Assembly (NCBI GenBank): GCA_023333565.1
Contig: JAJKFH010002781.1
Span: 514,501 to 578,500 of the forward strand
Direction of reading: 5' to 3'
DNA from: Puffinus mauretanicus
Lineage: Eukaryota > Chordata > Aves > Procellariiformes > Procellariidae
DNA length: 64,000 nt
Under the pieces are notes generated by a model. It had not been told where the DNA came from. It saw nothing but the letters and a program-made list of their open reading frames with translations, and did no database searches. Below are positions 35,547 to 47,198 of this stretch, piece after piece. The stretch's first letter is position 1. Every line of letters starts with the position of its first letter. The position numbers and the translations under genes are program-made.

Positions 35547-38348
35547 GTGAGTTAAGCAGATACATAGCTTTTCTTAGCAGCAAAATAGTCGCCATATTCT
35601 TAAACACTAACTTACAGAAGCCATGTCCAGCAAAAAGGGTCTTTCCCTACGACTCTGTGAGCATCCATGAGCCTTACTGATGGTAGACTGTTCCCCATGC
35701 TGGTGGTGAATGGCTGATAGGTTTTGACTCCTAGAAGACCACTGGTGAGTAACCCGGGAGAGAAACAACCCTATGTCAGTGAATACAAACTCTACCGACC
35801 AGATGAGGCTTGGAGTAGATCTTTGATATCTTCCATGTCTTTGACTTGTGGCTTCTTCCAGGTAAAGCAATGCATATGACAGGGTATATGTTTGCTTTCT
35901 ATCTGTGATTCATCTGCTTTTCTTCTTCCCACCTTTCTCCTTTTATGATTTCTTTGCTCTTGGCTAAAACTCCTACTGTTCTATGACTGTAATTTAATTT
36001 CTGTGTTGTTACAGATCCTAGAGGTTTTCAATTTATTTACATGTCTAGCAATCAAGTAGGTTTACATTTTGTAAGAAATCATCTCTAATTCATAACCTGG
36101 AGTCACCTTGCCTGTTGTTTATAGTGAAAGGATAATGCTGTTTAAAGGACACTTAAGAGTTCTTGTTTCCTGGTCCAAAGGAGTTCTTTATGTATTTATA
36201 GCATTTCCTATCTGCAGTAACATTCTTTTACAATTATACCCAACTAAAAGAGTACAGGTTCTATACATATGTTTGCATTTAAATTAATGTCCTTTCAGTG
36301 CTATTTTTATATTGCATTAATTTAATGCATTGTAATGACAAAGTTCTTGGAGAAGATATAAAATTATTATTTGATATGATATCGATTACTTCCTGCACAA
36401 ATATCTATTATCAGAATCTTTTTAGACTTAAGAACAGAGCAGGCAGAGAGACTTGTGTCTGCTTGTCTTATGAAAGACATGAATTTTATTAATGCAGTCG
36501 GTTCCTGACTGTCAGTGACACTTGGCTGAGCAGATAGGCACAGATACTGGCATGAAAGCTAAGCAACAGATACAGGAAAAACTTGGCCTGACTTGTCTCA
36601 TTGGCATCTATCAATCTACAAGCAATGCAATCCGCACAATGTTTTCTTTGAAAGAGCGTAAACAGTCCTGGATCTCATGGAGGAAACACACATGCAAGAC
36701 ACAGGGAAAGTCTTACCAGCCTGAGATTTATTTCCATCCCAACTTTCATTTTTGTCAGCAAACTCTGTGCATCAAGATTGCCTCACAGTCAGAAATTTTA
36801 AAGGGAGCCCAGATTTTGGCTTTGTAATACTAAAAACCAATCTTGTTCAAGGACAAAAAATAAATCATTTCCAAAACAAAGAGAGTAAACCTAATAATGA
36901 AGAGTCATCCTTGGTTTTAGCCCTTTGAAATTAATGAAATCTATCACTATTTTTTTTGCCTCTTAACTTTAACATTTTTATTAATGTTAACAGAAGTATC
37001 TCATGCTGATGTCTGGAAAACACAGCACTGAGGTTTGACAGCATAAACCTCCACCTGGGAACAGCATGAAGGATCCTCTGCCTTGTCATTGACACCTGTG
37101 GGACTTCGTGTACAGGTAATATTCTCAGCTGGTGTAAAGCACAGGATTTTGGTATTTACACGACTCTGCCACCTGGAGCAGAACTGCTTCACTGGTTGTT
37201 AAAACAGGACTGGAGGTAGAAGTTCTGTAGAGCACACCAGGAATGCAGTGGAGAGAGCACACAGTGCAGCCCGGCTTAATGCCTCTAGAGTCCCTGGCAA
37301 AAAAATGGAGTGTTCAACTTTTTCCGTAGAGAGCTGTTCTTTTTTTTTTGTTTTCCCCTTTAAGCATATCCTGAAGTTCTTGGTGTATAAGGAATAAGAC
37401 CACCTTTCTTCACTTTAAAGTAATACCACAGCAAGATTTGGTTTGAAATGCAGTGATATGGAAAGTCCTCTGAGGTCACCGAAATGATCTCCCACTGATG
37501 TGAGGGTAATTTCAGCTGTGTTCTGCAGCTTGATAGAAATAGATTGTGAAAAGCCAAAAGGTGTTCTTTCCAGACATGCTCTGTTGCTCATGATTATTAC
37601 ATTTCTATAAAAGAAAAAAAAAAAAGATTATTTTTTATCATGAATGGGAAAAAGTAAAACATTCTCTTAACAATAATAAAAAAATACTATCTTATTACTA
37701 TCAGACGATGTTCCTCTGGGACCTTTAAACAAGATTGGTAATATTTCAATTCCACACAAAGACCAAGTGAAAATGGAACTGTCTTGCAGACTAAGATGTT
37801 GCACCAAGAAAGTAAGGATATTAGAGTTTATCCAGGTCACTGTTGCTGGGGCCTTTTGATGTGGATTTGTGAGCTAATCTTACAACAATCAGACTTAATC
37901 TGAGAATAATTAGGATGATGGGATCAAATATTAAGTGATATCAAACCAGGAACTGGGATGAAAGCTCCAAAATAATGGTCACTCAGAGGACATGTAGGCT
38001 CAATCAAACATCTCAGCTATTAATTTGTGGTGCAAGTAAGGAGTCCTGTGCTTACAGCACTGAATATATGGCAGTTTACTGTGTCTCTATAATTTCTGGG
38101 GTCCAACCTTAAAGCTTCCTCAAAAATTTATTTAAAGTAAAAAATTAACAGCAGAAGTCTTTGTCATTTTGTCTCAACAGCAATAAACTTTCAGGGAGAA
38201 ATAAAAATTACTCAAATTATAACAGCCTGCAGCTCCTTTATCTATTTCTGCCTTTTACAAGTAAGCCTGGACATGGGCACATGTGCTAGATGTAAATAAA
38301 TTGATTTCTGAATTAAACTCACTACATGTCACAAAGCAACCAGCTCTG
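35547..38348. other. Noncoding sequence downstream of the candidate first exon
   Basis: Further donor-like sites lie at 35744 (CACTG/GTGAGT) and near 35861 (TTCCAG/GTAAAG). The 101-codon plus frame at 36522-36827 and the cysteine-rich 63-codon minus frame at 37001-37192 resemble nothing I know. Confidence 0.5.
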
Positions 38349-38462
38349 TGTCACGACCTAAAGAGATACCCAGCCTGCAGGTGTGTAGAGATTGCAACTG
38401 CAGGTTCGTAAGATTCTGTAATACACAAGGACATGGAGGCTTTGTCCTCTAAATTTCTCTAC

Positions 38463-38468
38463 TTTATT
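38463..38468 (-). promoter_or_regulatory. LTR poly(A) signal AATAAA
   Basis: The plus strand reads TTTATT; on the minus strand CTGTAATAAAGTAGAG. The position inside the LTR candidate fits the R region. Confidence 0.45.
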
Positions 38469-38539
38469 ACAGATTACCAAAAATACCACACAAATTACCA
38501 CTAGTAAGTATAATACCATAAAATCAGCACTAGCAAGTA

Positions 38540-38760
38540 TGCCTATGATTAATAAAGCGAATATATATATATTTGATTAAGAAAGTGAATATATATATAT
38601 TACAAATTACTATCAGCAATCAATAATATAGTATCAATCAATAGTATAGCAGTAGTCAATAATAGAAGCAATCAATTGTATAGCAACAACCAATTGTATG
38701 GCAACAATTAATATAATAACAACAATCAAGTAGGTATATACTATTACATATTACTACAAA
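38540..38760. repeat. AT-rich degenerate repeats inside the LTR
   Basis: Two GCGAATATATATAT / GTGAATATATATAT blocks (about 38558 and 38586) are followed by repeated CAATCAATTGTATAGCAA-type units between about 38610 and 38715. This pattern fits slippage-driven growth of the LTR and may explain its length. Confidence 0.6.
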
Positions 38761-38871
38761 TTTATACTTACTGAGGCAACTTATGAACAATATAACAGCA
38801 GATATGCTTATGATAGATGACTTATATGGATATATAGTACCAGTATCAAGTGAATTAGACAGATTTCAGAA

Positions 38872-38966
38872 GGGACCAAACCATCCCAGAGGGGAGGACA
38901 AACCGATCCCAGCGGGGGACCCAATCATCCCAGAGGTGGAAGGACACACTGAACCGACCCCAAAAG
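38872..38966. repeat. Small GC-rich minisatellite, units of about 21-25 bp
   Basis: Successive units share the plan GGGACCAAACCATCCCAGAGG: 38872-38892, 38893-38915 and 38916-38940, then a more diverged stretch to about 38966. It stands out sharply from the AT-rich surroundings and lies inside the LTR candidate. The open minus frame at 38866-39210 includes it and is not a gene I recognise. Confidence 0.75.
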
Positions 38967-39595
38967 TGGGCCCAATGGGGGACCAGTAAGACAGCAGGCA
39001 GAGTCTCACTTCAGAGATGATCCATGTCACAGAGCCTGGAGTCAGCCGGGCATGTCCAGTGAGAGTCCAAGATCTCGTAGAAAGTTCATGCGGAAAGTTC
39101 AATTTGTTTAGGAAAGGAAAAATATATGCAGCACTGGAAGTTCCCAGGGAGAGAGGCTCCACTTTTGATAAAAGTTTAGTCCTTTCCATATCAGAGACAT
39201 AAGAGGGCATAGGACATCACCACTTTGAGCAGCCGATAGATGTTGTTGACTTCTATTTTGCAGCCAATAGATGATGCTGTTTTCTGTTCTTTCAGACCCA
39301 TTTTATTTTCCCATACAGTTTCCTCTTTTTCAGATGATAAGTTGCCATTACAGTCCCTTGTTTTTGTGCTTATCAATGGCATCTGAAGATGTCTTTGGTT
39401 TCTAGGTACCCCAGGTGTACTTCAGAGAGGCCAGCTGCAGTTTTCAAGGATGTTTCTGGTTTCCAGGCCTAGTTCCCAGGCTCACAGCTCCCAGGCTGGC
39501 TGGCAGTTTCTCTGTCAGTATTTTTCAGAGGACATTTTCTTCTGTTCAGTAATTTTCCCCTGCTACCCAGGCCGCCTTTATGGTTGCTCACATCA

Positions 39596-42057
39596 CTCTG
39601 TAAGGGTGATTTGCTAAATGTAAGTCCAAGCAGACACAGTAAAGGCAGCTCCACAGGTTAAAATTATTTTTATGGACATTTATTTTGTGACAGACTTTGT
39701 CGACTACAAAGCATGGCTTAAAACTATGATGTTAATAGCACAGGGGGCACTGTTGAGTCTTCCTTAACTGTGCAGGTTTATAATGCAATTATGAAATATT
39801 TCCCCAAATCATAATCATTTAATCATTTGGTAAATATTAAGAAGTACACATTATTCCCATGTTGGCTGTTGACTTTTAGAGCTATAAAGTAGGTAAGGTA
39901 CATTACTTCCATCTCTCATATTGAATAATAATAAGATCTTGGAGGTTAACTAAAGGATTTTGAGAGAGGACCTTAGAGAGTTAGATGCTTAAGGTCCTTT
40001 TCTTTAGTAAGAATAACCTGACCAGGCACTTTTAAATATCCAATATATGGTCCTACTAGACATTAAGGCAGATACGTGATCTTTGCCAGTGTCAGAACGA
40101 GGTCTGAAACCCTTATTTGTTAAAAATATTGCCTAATGTTGGCAAATATCTTTCTAACCACTTTGTATTCTCACCCTCTCTTTTCTGTTCTTTATAAAAT
40201 GAAGTCAGGACTGATTACCAGCAGAAAATTTGCAAGTATGCACAACTGGAGGTCTTTCTGTGCAGTTCTTGGAGAGATATAGATAAATACTGGTGCTTTA
40301 TTATCACTTTCACATTACGTTTTTTCAGAAGGGTAGGGTGGTTTGTTTAGGACCTAGGTTGAGGAGACTTTAGTGGTTTTAGGACACATCATTGTTTGTT
40401 GTGTTAATAATGTCTTATTTGACTTTGGAGATAATCACAGACCATGACAGTTGCACGATGTGAACCACAGCACTGGTCAACGTGAACTGCTATCTGAATG
40501 ACCATAGTTAAGGATGGAAAGGAAAAGAATCAGAAAAAGAACTCTGAAGGACTTGGTTTCTACTACCACACATTGTCTCCACTTTTTTTTTTAAAAAAAA
40601 GAATAGACTGCATTCAAAACTACATGTTCTAAATATGATTGTAATGAATATGATGCTGCATATGTGACTTTTTGTACTGTTGGTGACTGCAATATAGCAA
40701 ATAAATCCTTGAAATATGAAAACTACTGAAATTTAGAAGGAGCAGTGTGACATGAACTGATGTAGCAAAATAGCTGTTCAATAGATGTGATCATCTCATC
40801 AAGTGTGTTCAGTATTGCTTTTTATATCTGAATTGTTCAATGTTATGCTTTGTTACAGACCATTGTTTCAAGGGAGTGGATATATTGTGTTTAGTCTTTA
40901 AGCAAATGCATTGAATTCTGAATCTAAATCCCTAGCCATTTAGGTACAATCCTAAGCAGTCACTACACAAAAGTATTTTTTTATCCATTGAAAATCAATG
41001 AGGCAAAAGAGCTTTGCAGGAAGAGCAAAGCAAAAATTGTGAAGGAGCCATGATGTGCCTGTAGGTATAAAATACATTTTTATATATATATGCACATTTA
41101 TAGTTACACATACACACAAATATAAATATATACACACAAAGTAACGTTACTGTAAAAAAAGAATATATTAAGGATTCTGCTCTCTACCATATGAATTTTC
41201 ACCACAGACAAGGAAAGGTACTCCTTTTAAAAGATGTTCAATCAATGGATCTGTTTTTTACAGTGTGGACTGGACCAAAAGGCACGGTAGAAATTTTGCT
41301 TTAATAGTTGTCAGCATGAATGATGGAAATAAAATCCTTTAAAATATTGTTAGGATATTGGTAAGTAGCTTGGTGAATAATGTAATGAATATTAAGTACT
41401 CAGTTTAATTACTTAGTTAAAGTAATAATTGAGTGATGGTGTGAGCAGTTTACAAAGTTACCCAGCTTGGCAGTCTAGCTATTGAAAAGGCTGCATTTGA
41501 CAGACATGATTCTGGTTTTGAATCAAAAAACATCAAAGGAAAGCAGGAAATGCTGGGGGAACCTTGTCCTGAAATGACAAAACCTGACACTTTGTATGAA
41601 TCTCCAAACCCACAGTCATTAAATTGCTCTTCTACTGTTTATTTTTTAATTCAGCAATGCCCAGACTAGGGCTATAAGCTATATGAATAAATGTGTTTTT
41701 CTGTGGCACAATTGGCAGGATGAGTTTTATTATGTAAACTTTTACTTGTTTATTAATAGTGTTTAAAATTCTCCTAATCAGTGTCTCTGCTGATGGATAG
41801 GAAGCTAAAGAGATAAGGCAAAATAGTGCTGAGATATATTTATAAATATATACATACTCTTTAAATCAGTGGATCGCAAGGTATTTAACAAATAGGTTAT
41901 ATTTTCATTTTACAGATGGAAAAAAGCCAAATATATTTTGTGATATGTTTGCTAGTTAATTAAAATATTCTCAGGAAAAATGAGGGACACTTCTCCATCA
42001 AATCATTTATAGACCAGAGTGGACAAGATAAATCATTTCTGTGGATACTAAGCACTT
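39596..42057. other. AT-rich noncoding sequence
   Basis: No gene recognised. A TA/CA-rich simple-sequence patch is at 41078-41139. Confidence 0.55.
41078..41139. repeat. TA/CA-rich simple sequence
   Basis: A TATATATATATGCAC tract is followed by several ACACATACACACA and ATATATACACACA words. Low-complexity alternating purine-pyrimidine DNA. Confidence 0.7.
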
Positions 42058-42122
42058 GATCCAAAGCCCATTGAACTCAATGGGAGACTTTTTGTCAGCT
42101 TCAGCAAGCTTTGGATGAAGCT
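42058..42122. repeat. Decayed palindromic (hairpin) repeat
   Basis: The left arm GATCCAAAGCCCATTGAAC pairs imperfectly with the right arm GCAAGCTTTGGATGAAG. Inside the left arm CCCATTGA/AC/TCAATGGG is a perfect 8-bp inverted repeat. Long palindromes of the 'CCATTGA..TCAATGG ... GGATC' kind are a known class of old dispersed repeat in amniote genomes; I cannot give this one a family name. Confidence 0.6.
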
Positions 42123-42256
42123 AAAAATATTTTTCCTAGTATCTTCAAAGTAGAAGCTACAAACTTAATTAGCAATAAAGGAAGAAATTTGTAGCTGCTT
42201 TAGTTCTTTCCAAAAAACCCCACCTGTTTATTTTTGGATAACAAATACACATTTTC

Positions 42257-42271
42257 TTTTTTTTTTTTTTT
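42257..42271. repeat. Poly-T tract (15 T)
   Basis: Uninterrupted run of 15 T in AT-rich DNA. Confidence 0.85.
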
Positions 42272-42711
42272 ATTATACTAAAATTATGGGCACAAATGTA
42301 GGAGCATTCAAAAATTTATTTTAATTACACTTCATAAAAGCAATAATAACATGCACCTATAAGTTAGTTCAGTGTTAACTACCTCTGAACATGACTATTC
42401 TCGTCTATTTACAGTATTCAGGCGCAAAATCAACAATTTGTGTTCCCCTTTATTTTTCACAACAGGACATAATTCTTAATATCATTTTGGTTTTGCTTTA
42501 TCTAGAATAGCATTAAGTAATCAATTGCCTTCTTCATTTTTATGCTCATTCAAGGTCAGGTTGAGTTAAAGGTGGTAATGTAAGGCAAAAATTGAAATTA
42601 GAGAGACCACTTTTTGGATCTTATTCCTGTTAGCTGCAGTAGGATTAATTATCAACACCCAGTTTCAGAAAAATTTGTAGCGAAAAATAACTTTCCGAAT
42701 TGCCACACCAT

Positions 42712-42731
42712 TTGACATACGTTGACATACG
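42712..42731. repeat. Perfect 10-bp tandem duplication
   Basis: TTGACATACG occurs twice in a row. Confidence 0.9.
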
Positions 42732-42835
42732 TTTCCTATTCTTTGACCAGGTCTGTACAATGAAGGAGTAATTTACAGGCTGGGTGCAATCCAAAGAGCA
42801 ATGCTTTTGGCCCGCATCACAGCAGAAGTGAGGGG

Positions 42836-43260
42836 TTGCTTTGCTGCAGTCCCTTGGCTTTGGCACAGCAGTGTGCAGAGCAGAGGGACCAGGGACAGCT
42901 GCCTCTCAGCTGCCTAGGAAATCACCCCGCGACTGCAGGAAAAGCTGCCGCCTGTGTGCTGGGAGGCAGCGGGGCAGCCGGCTCGTGGCTGACCAGCTCT
43001 TGCGCCCTTGGCTGGGGACCCTGAGTGCCTCTGCAAGAGGAGGTGGGGAGTGGGGGAGGCTCAAGGCACTAAGTTTGTGGTAGAAAAGGAAACTGGGAAT
43101 ACTGTTTGCATGCCTAAGTGTGTGAAGGAGAGAGAGACAATGACGGTTGGGCGATAGAGGACCCTGCTCCTCCTCTCCTTTTTCTGGAGAGGCAGTGGTG
43201 CTCAAGGAGAGGGGAGGTCATGAGTCTGCAGCTGTGTGCCCGGGAGGGGGCTGATAAAAT
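42836..43260. other. GC-rich patch in AT-rich desert
   Basis: Composition rises sharply, with several CpGs clustered at about 42925-43015 (CCCCGCGACTGC, GCCGCC, GCCGGCTCG, TTGCGCCC). Both strands are open (62 and 80 codons plus, 99 codons minus), as GC-rich DNA tends to be. It could be a small CpG cluster with promoter or enhancer use, or an old insertion. I see no exon or known repeat in it. Confidence 0.4.
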
Positions 43261-45788
43261 CTGAGAAGAAAGGAGCAGGACTTATACTACTTCCCTTAAC
43301 CTGTCTAAATATTAGATACCTTATCTAAGCTAATCATTTAGGATGTCCCTGTAGTCAGTGGAGAGGCATGAGGCTCAACCCATCCTTGGATGTGTATCTA
43401 AACAATATAGGAATAACATGCCCATTTTCTGCAAAAAAAGGAGTGATTGAGAGTGACACACCCTACGTTTTGAGGTAGGAGTCCCACCCAGTCTTTGGCA
43501 CAGAGCTAAGCTGTCTGCCTTGGTGTACACTGATGCCATAAGTCGCCCCGGCATCTGCAGTGCACCCAGCTCAACATGCCTGCCAGCTGTACGGATTAAT
43601 CTACAACAGCAGTGAGGAATCTCAGTTACGCTCCTTGGCCCCTCTGCCAGTTATATGCAAAGTAGGATACAGAATAAATTTTGGGCAGAGAGTTAAACTA
43701 TATTTTGCCAGGACAGAGCTGCCCAGGAACTGAAATTAAGGAAACAATAAAAACAAGAGAGTACTTTTCAGCCTTGCTTCTCTAAGGTTTAAATTCCTTC
43801 TTCAGACCTGGATGAAGGAGTCTTCTTTGAGGACACAGACATGAATTCTTCTTGGGAGAGAAAAGGCTTATCCTGAAGAAAGGAAGTATTTATATCCTGT
43901 AGAAATCATTTTACTGCATTTAATAGAGCACATTGTTCTGGGAAACAATAGACCTGATTTGACATCTCTGCTCTGACACTGCTGTACATTATACACATTC
44001 ACAAAAAAGTTACTGTAAAGTATACATAAACAGTCCAGGGAGCAGAGGCTGGAGCCAAAGATATGTTTCTTCCTTTTCTTTTAGTCCAAAGAAACTTGAA
44101 TTCTTCTCTGCAGCCTGTATCCCCACACCATGAGTAAGCAATTTAGTGAAAGATGTGCAGGTGTGGAAAAAAAGAACACCACTACTTCCTCTCAACCTTA
44201 AAAGAAATCCAGGAGCAGCCCTAGCTTTCATAAAAAAAGCTGACATTGTGCCCAGGTGGTGTGTTACAGAATACCTACCAAACCATGGCATGACAAACGT
44301 CCTTCCACTAGGAAACCTGGCTGGAAACACATTTACTTTCAAGTAGGCATTGAGCTGCTCAGCAATAACCTCAGCTGAGGTGCTCGTGCAGAAGTCCAGA
44401 AGCAGAACCACTGCAGAGTAGAGGACTTCACAGTGAAAAAACCCAAACAATACCATCCTCCTTATTGATTTTTGGCATCTCCAGAGGTGGAAGGCACCTG
44501 TAGGGTAGTTTTAGGATTGCAGTTATGTGTGTGAGTACCTGACTTTCATCCACATTATTTTTTTTGGTTTTGATTCTCAAGTATTGGCTTAATTTTAAAC
44601 GTGAACTGAAAATTAAGATCATTGCAATCATATGTCACACTTGAATTCAATAGAGATTGAACAACTGCAGGATCAGTGAAAATAATTCATCTGAAAATGA
44701 ACCAGACAAGTATTTAGTGGGAAGAAAATAAGTAATGGTCTAGCATATTAATGCAATAACAAAGGGATACAGTTAAGGTTTCTTCCTTTTGAACCCTGTC
44801 AGCTGTTAACACAATATAATCAATTTAAATAAGACAGAGATAAATAGCATCTTCTTATAGGCAATAGATAATGCTGCCCTGCTTCTAATGCAACAGCATA
44901 AGTGAACAGATTTCAAAAGCAAATTTATAAAACTGAAGATAAATATACTAGCAAAGCAAATAACATACCATACAGGAAAAGAAATGGAACCACGTACAGT
45001 GCTGTTTGTGTGACACATTGTGGTGGAAATAAGCAAGAATTGATGAGCTTTTATACTACTGAAGATAGTGATTTCCAGAATTATGGGTAAAGTTAGCCCA
45101 GAGTCTAAAAGAAAACATATTTATATATTACAATCAGAGAAAATATTTTTTTTCAGTATTCAGAGTCAGTCTATCTAATGAATCATTAAATGTGGGTGAT
45201 TTAAAGCCTTTCCATGAAATAATAATTATTCCTTTTTTTCCTCTCAGAAAAGAACTGTTAAAATGAGTTTTTAGCTTTGAAAAATGGGCACAAAATGCAG
45301 TAGCTAAGGCTGGAGTGGCAGTAACTGATTTACATTACTAGATGGTACAGGATTAAAAGCCTGATTCACCTGCAATGTGGAAGGGGACAAGAATTAACCT
45401 GGTTCACCCACTTCCCTTATCCTTATATGAGCAATCATAAGGGGGAAGAAAAAGTCCAATTTTGTCCCATACTAGTTAAAACATTAAGTTCCAGTACTCC
45501 TAGGGAAGGTATACAGAGAAGTACAAAACATACAGAATAACTTGCATACTTCTAAACTGTTGTGTCTTTGATTCATATCCTTTCAAACCACTGTCTAGTC
45601 ATTTTTCTTTAAATTGTATTACGCTTTTGTTACAGGAAATAACTCGGATGTGATTTATCATCAAGCCAATTGCAAGTATTTTCCTGAAAAAAGCATTTAC
45701 CTGGAGTGACTAACAATGTTTTGCAAAACTTTAATTTCAATGTTATTGCCCAGTAACTCAGGAGAAAATATTATTCCTTATAGGTGGA
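43261..45788. other. AT-rich noncoding sequence with one longer open frame
   Basis: The minus frame 44010-44456 (148 codons) is the longest non-CR1 frame in the window. It starts MVLFGFFHCEVLYSAVVLLL, a hydrophobic stretch that could pass for a signal anchor. The rest has no motif I know and no splice flanks. A frame of this length can arise by chance in 64 kb. No other gene is seen in this stretch. Confidence 0.5.
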
Positions 45789-45809
45789 AATAATAATAAT
45801 AATAATAAT
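45789..45809. repeat. AAT trinucleotide microsatellite (7 units)
   Basis: Seven perfect AAT units. Likely polymorphic. Confidence 0.9.
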
Positions 45810-46160
45810 AAAGTCTAAAACATTTAATCTCTTCTGCTTTAGGTGTCAGTTTGACAAAGTATTATTTGGCATAGCAGAAAACTATCCCATTCCCTTTAAC
45901 AGTCAGTTTGAATGACATATTTTCTTTTAAATATGGTACTGTATTTGATGCAGCTCATGACAATGTTACTAAATAATGGCTTAATAATAAGATCACTTAG
46001 CCATTAAACTGGTGCACCTGACGCTAGCAAGCCTGTTCACTGTTGTTAGTGGTTATGAATTGGTGTTCACCCCAGTGCTCTTCCAGTTACCCGTCCCTTT
46101 TCCACTTCATGCTAATTCTCTGCTTTGTTGTGGCTGCTAAATGCTGTATTTTCTTTGGTG

Positions 46161-46180
46161 TTATACAGGGTTATACAGGG
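46161..46180. repeat. Perfect 10-bp tandem duplication
   Basis: TTATACAGGG occurs twice in a row. Confidence 0.9.
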
Positions 46181-47168
46181 TTTCAAGAAATAACAGCAGT
46201 TTTATCTCAACACAGCTATTAGTAGGGACTGTGAGTTTCAAGAAGCTGAAATGGTATTTTGTTTCCATGGGGGTGCTGCCAATTAAGCAGCTTCTAAATA
46301 CGATAAGCATGATTTACACTGGAAATATTGTAAAAATGTCAATCACATTTCAGTATGGAAAAATATATTGAAATTTAATATGTGTTCTCTGGCCAAATGT
46401 ATTATTATTATGGCCATATATAATGTAATAGTTTTCCACAGTTGTATGTCGTCTAGAACATGACCAGTAAATTTCTGGTTTTGATATAAAAAGTAGTGTT
46501 GATAAACATTAGCAGTGCAGAATTTCAGCATTTGGGGAAAAGATAATGGCATGCAATGCCTTTCCTCTCAAACATAATGATTGAAATCCTGTGTACAAGT
46601 TCACAGCGAGAATGGCCAAGTGTCGTTATAAGGTGATGACTGCTTAGTGCCCCTCTTGAAATGGGGTCAGCCCAGGCACAGCATTCACATCTCAATTAAC
46701 TGTTACTAGCAGAAATAAGATAGAATGACCTTTTTTTAAAAGGCAAATAGGTCATTTTGAATACCCAGAGCTATTTCAGAATTTAATGAGGACCTCTTTC
46801 ACACAGTCCCAGTGGGTAAGGGAAGATGACAGTTTGTATGGGACTGCTTCTGTAACAACGCTGTTAGACACTCGCTCAGATCTCATGTTGTTTCCCTTTC
46901 CCGTTACACTGTAAGAAGCTTCTCAACATGAGAGATACAGGACGGACTCCAAGTCTAAGAACTGCAAACAAATGAGTAATACGTCTGAGAGTGTTTGCAA
47001 AGGCTCTTGCCAAAGTTGCTCTTTAAGGGGAAATATATCTCTTTAGACCCTCTCTAAGCAGCAGACTGCCAGTCAGCCAATTGAGGTGCCCTTGACATGG
47101 GAGATGCACGAAGGCATGCTCGTAACAGGAAAAGCTGCCTAGGTAGGAAACTTTCAGATCTAATCCTG
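46181..47168. other. Noncoding sequence
   Basis: No gene or element recognised. Confidence 0.55.
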
Positions 47169-47198
47169 CCCCTAACCTTAACACTAACCCTAACCCTC
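47169..47198. repeat. Short interstitial telomere-like tract
   Basis: Degenerate C-strand telomere repeats (CCCTAACC, TTAACACTAACC) lead into perfect CTAACCCTAACCCT at 47184-47197. Vertebrate telomeres are TTAGGG/CCCTAA. The tract is very short, so it may be a break-repair insertion or just chance. Confidence 0.6.

Larger units (their letters stand above)
38349..39595 (-). mobile_element. Probable solitary LTR of an endogenous retrovirus
   Basis: Read on the minus strand this runs TGATGTGAGC ... GGTCGTGACA, with the TG...CA ends of retroviral LTRs. CTCTG is present on both flanks (38344-38348 and 39596-39600), as expected of a 5-bp target duplication. A poly(A) signal AATAAA lies about 115 bp before the CA end, the usual place for the R/U5 part. 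There are no gag, pol or env traces beside it, so it would be a solo LTR left by recombination. At about 1.25 kb it is long. The outer 5' end is uncertain: an alternative TG lies at 39655. Confidence 0.45.

Noticed and set aside
37001..37192. Cysteine-rich 63-codon minus frame followed by AATAAA, like a terminal exon
   Set aside because: Cysteine spacing fits no domain I know, and AATAAA is frequent here by chance.
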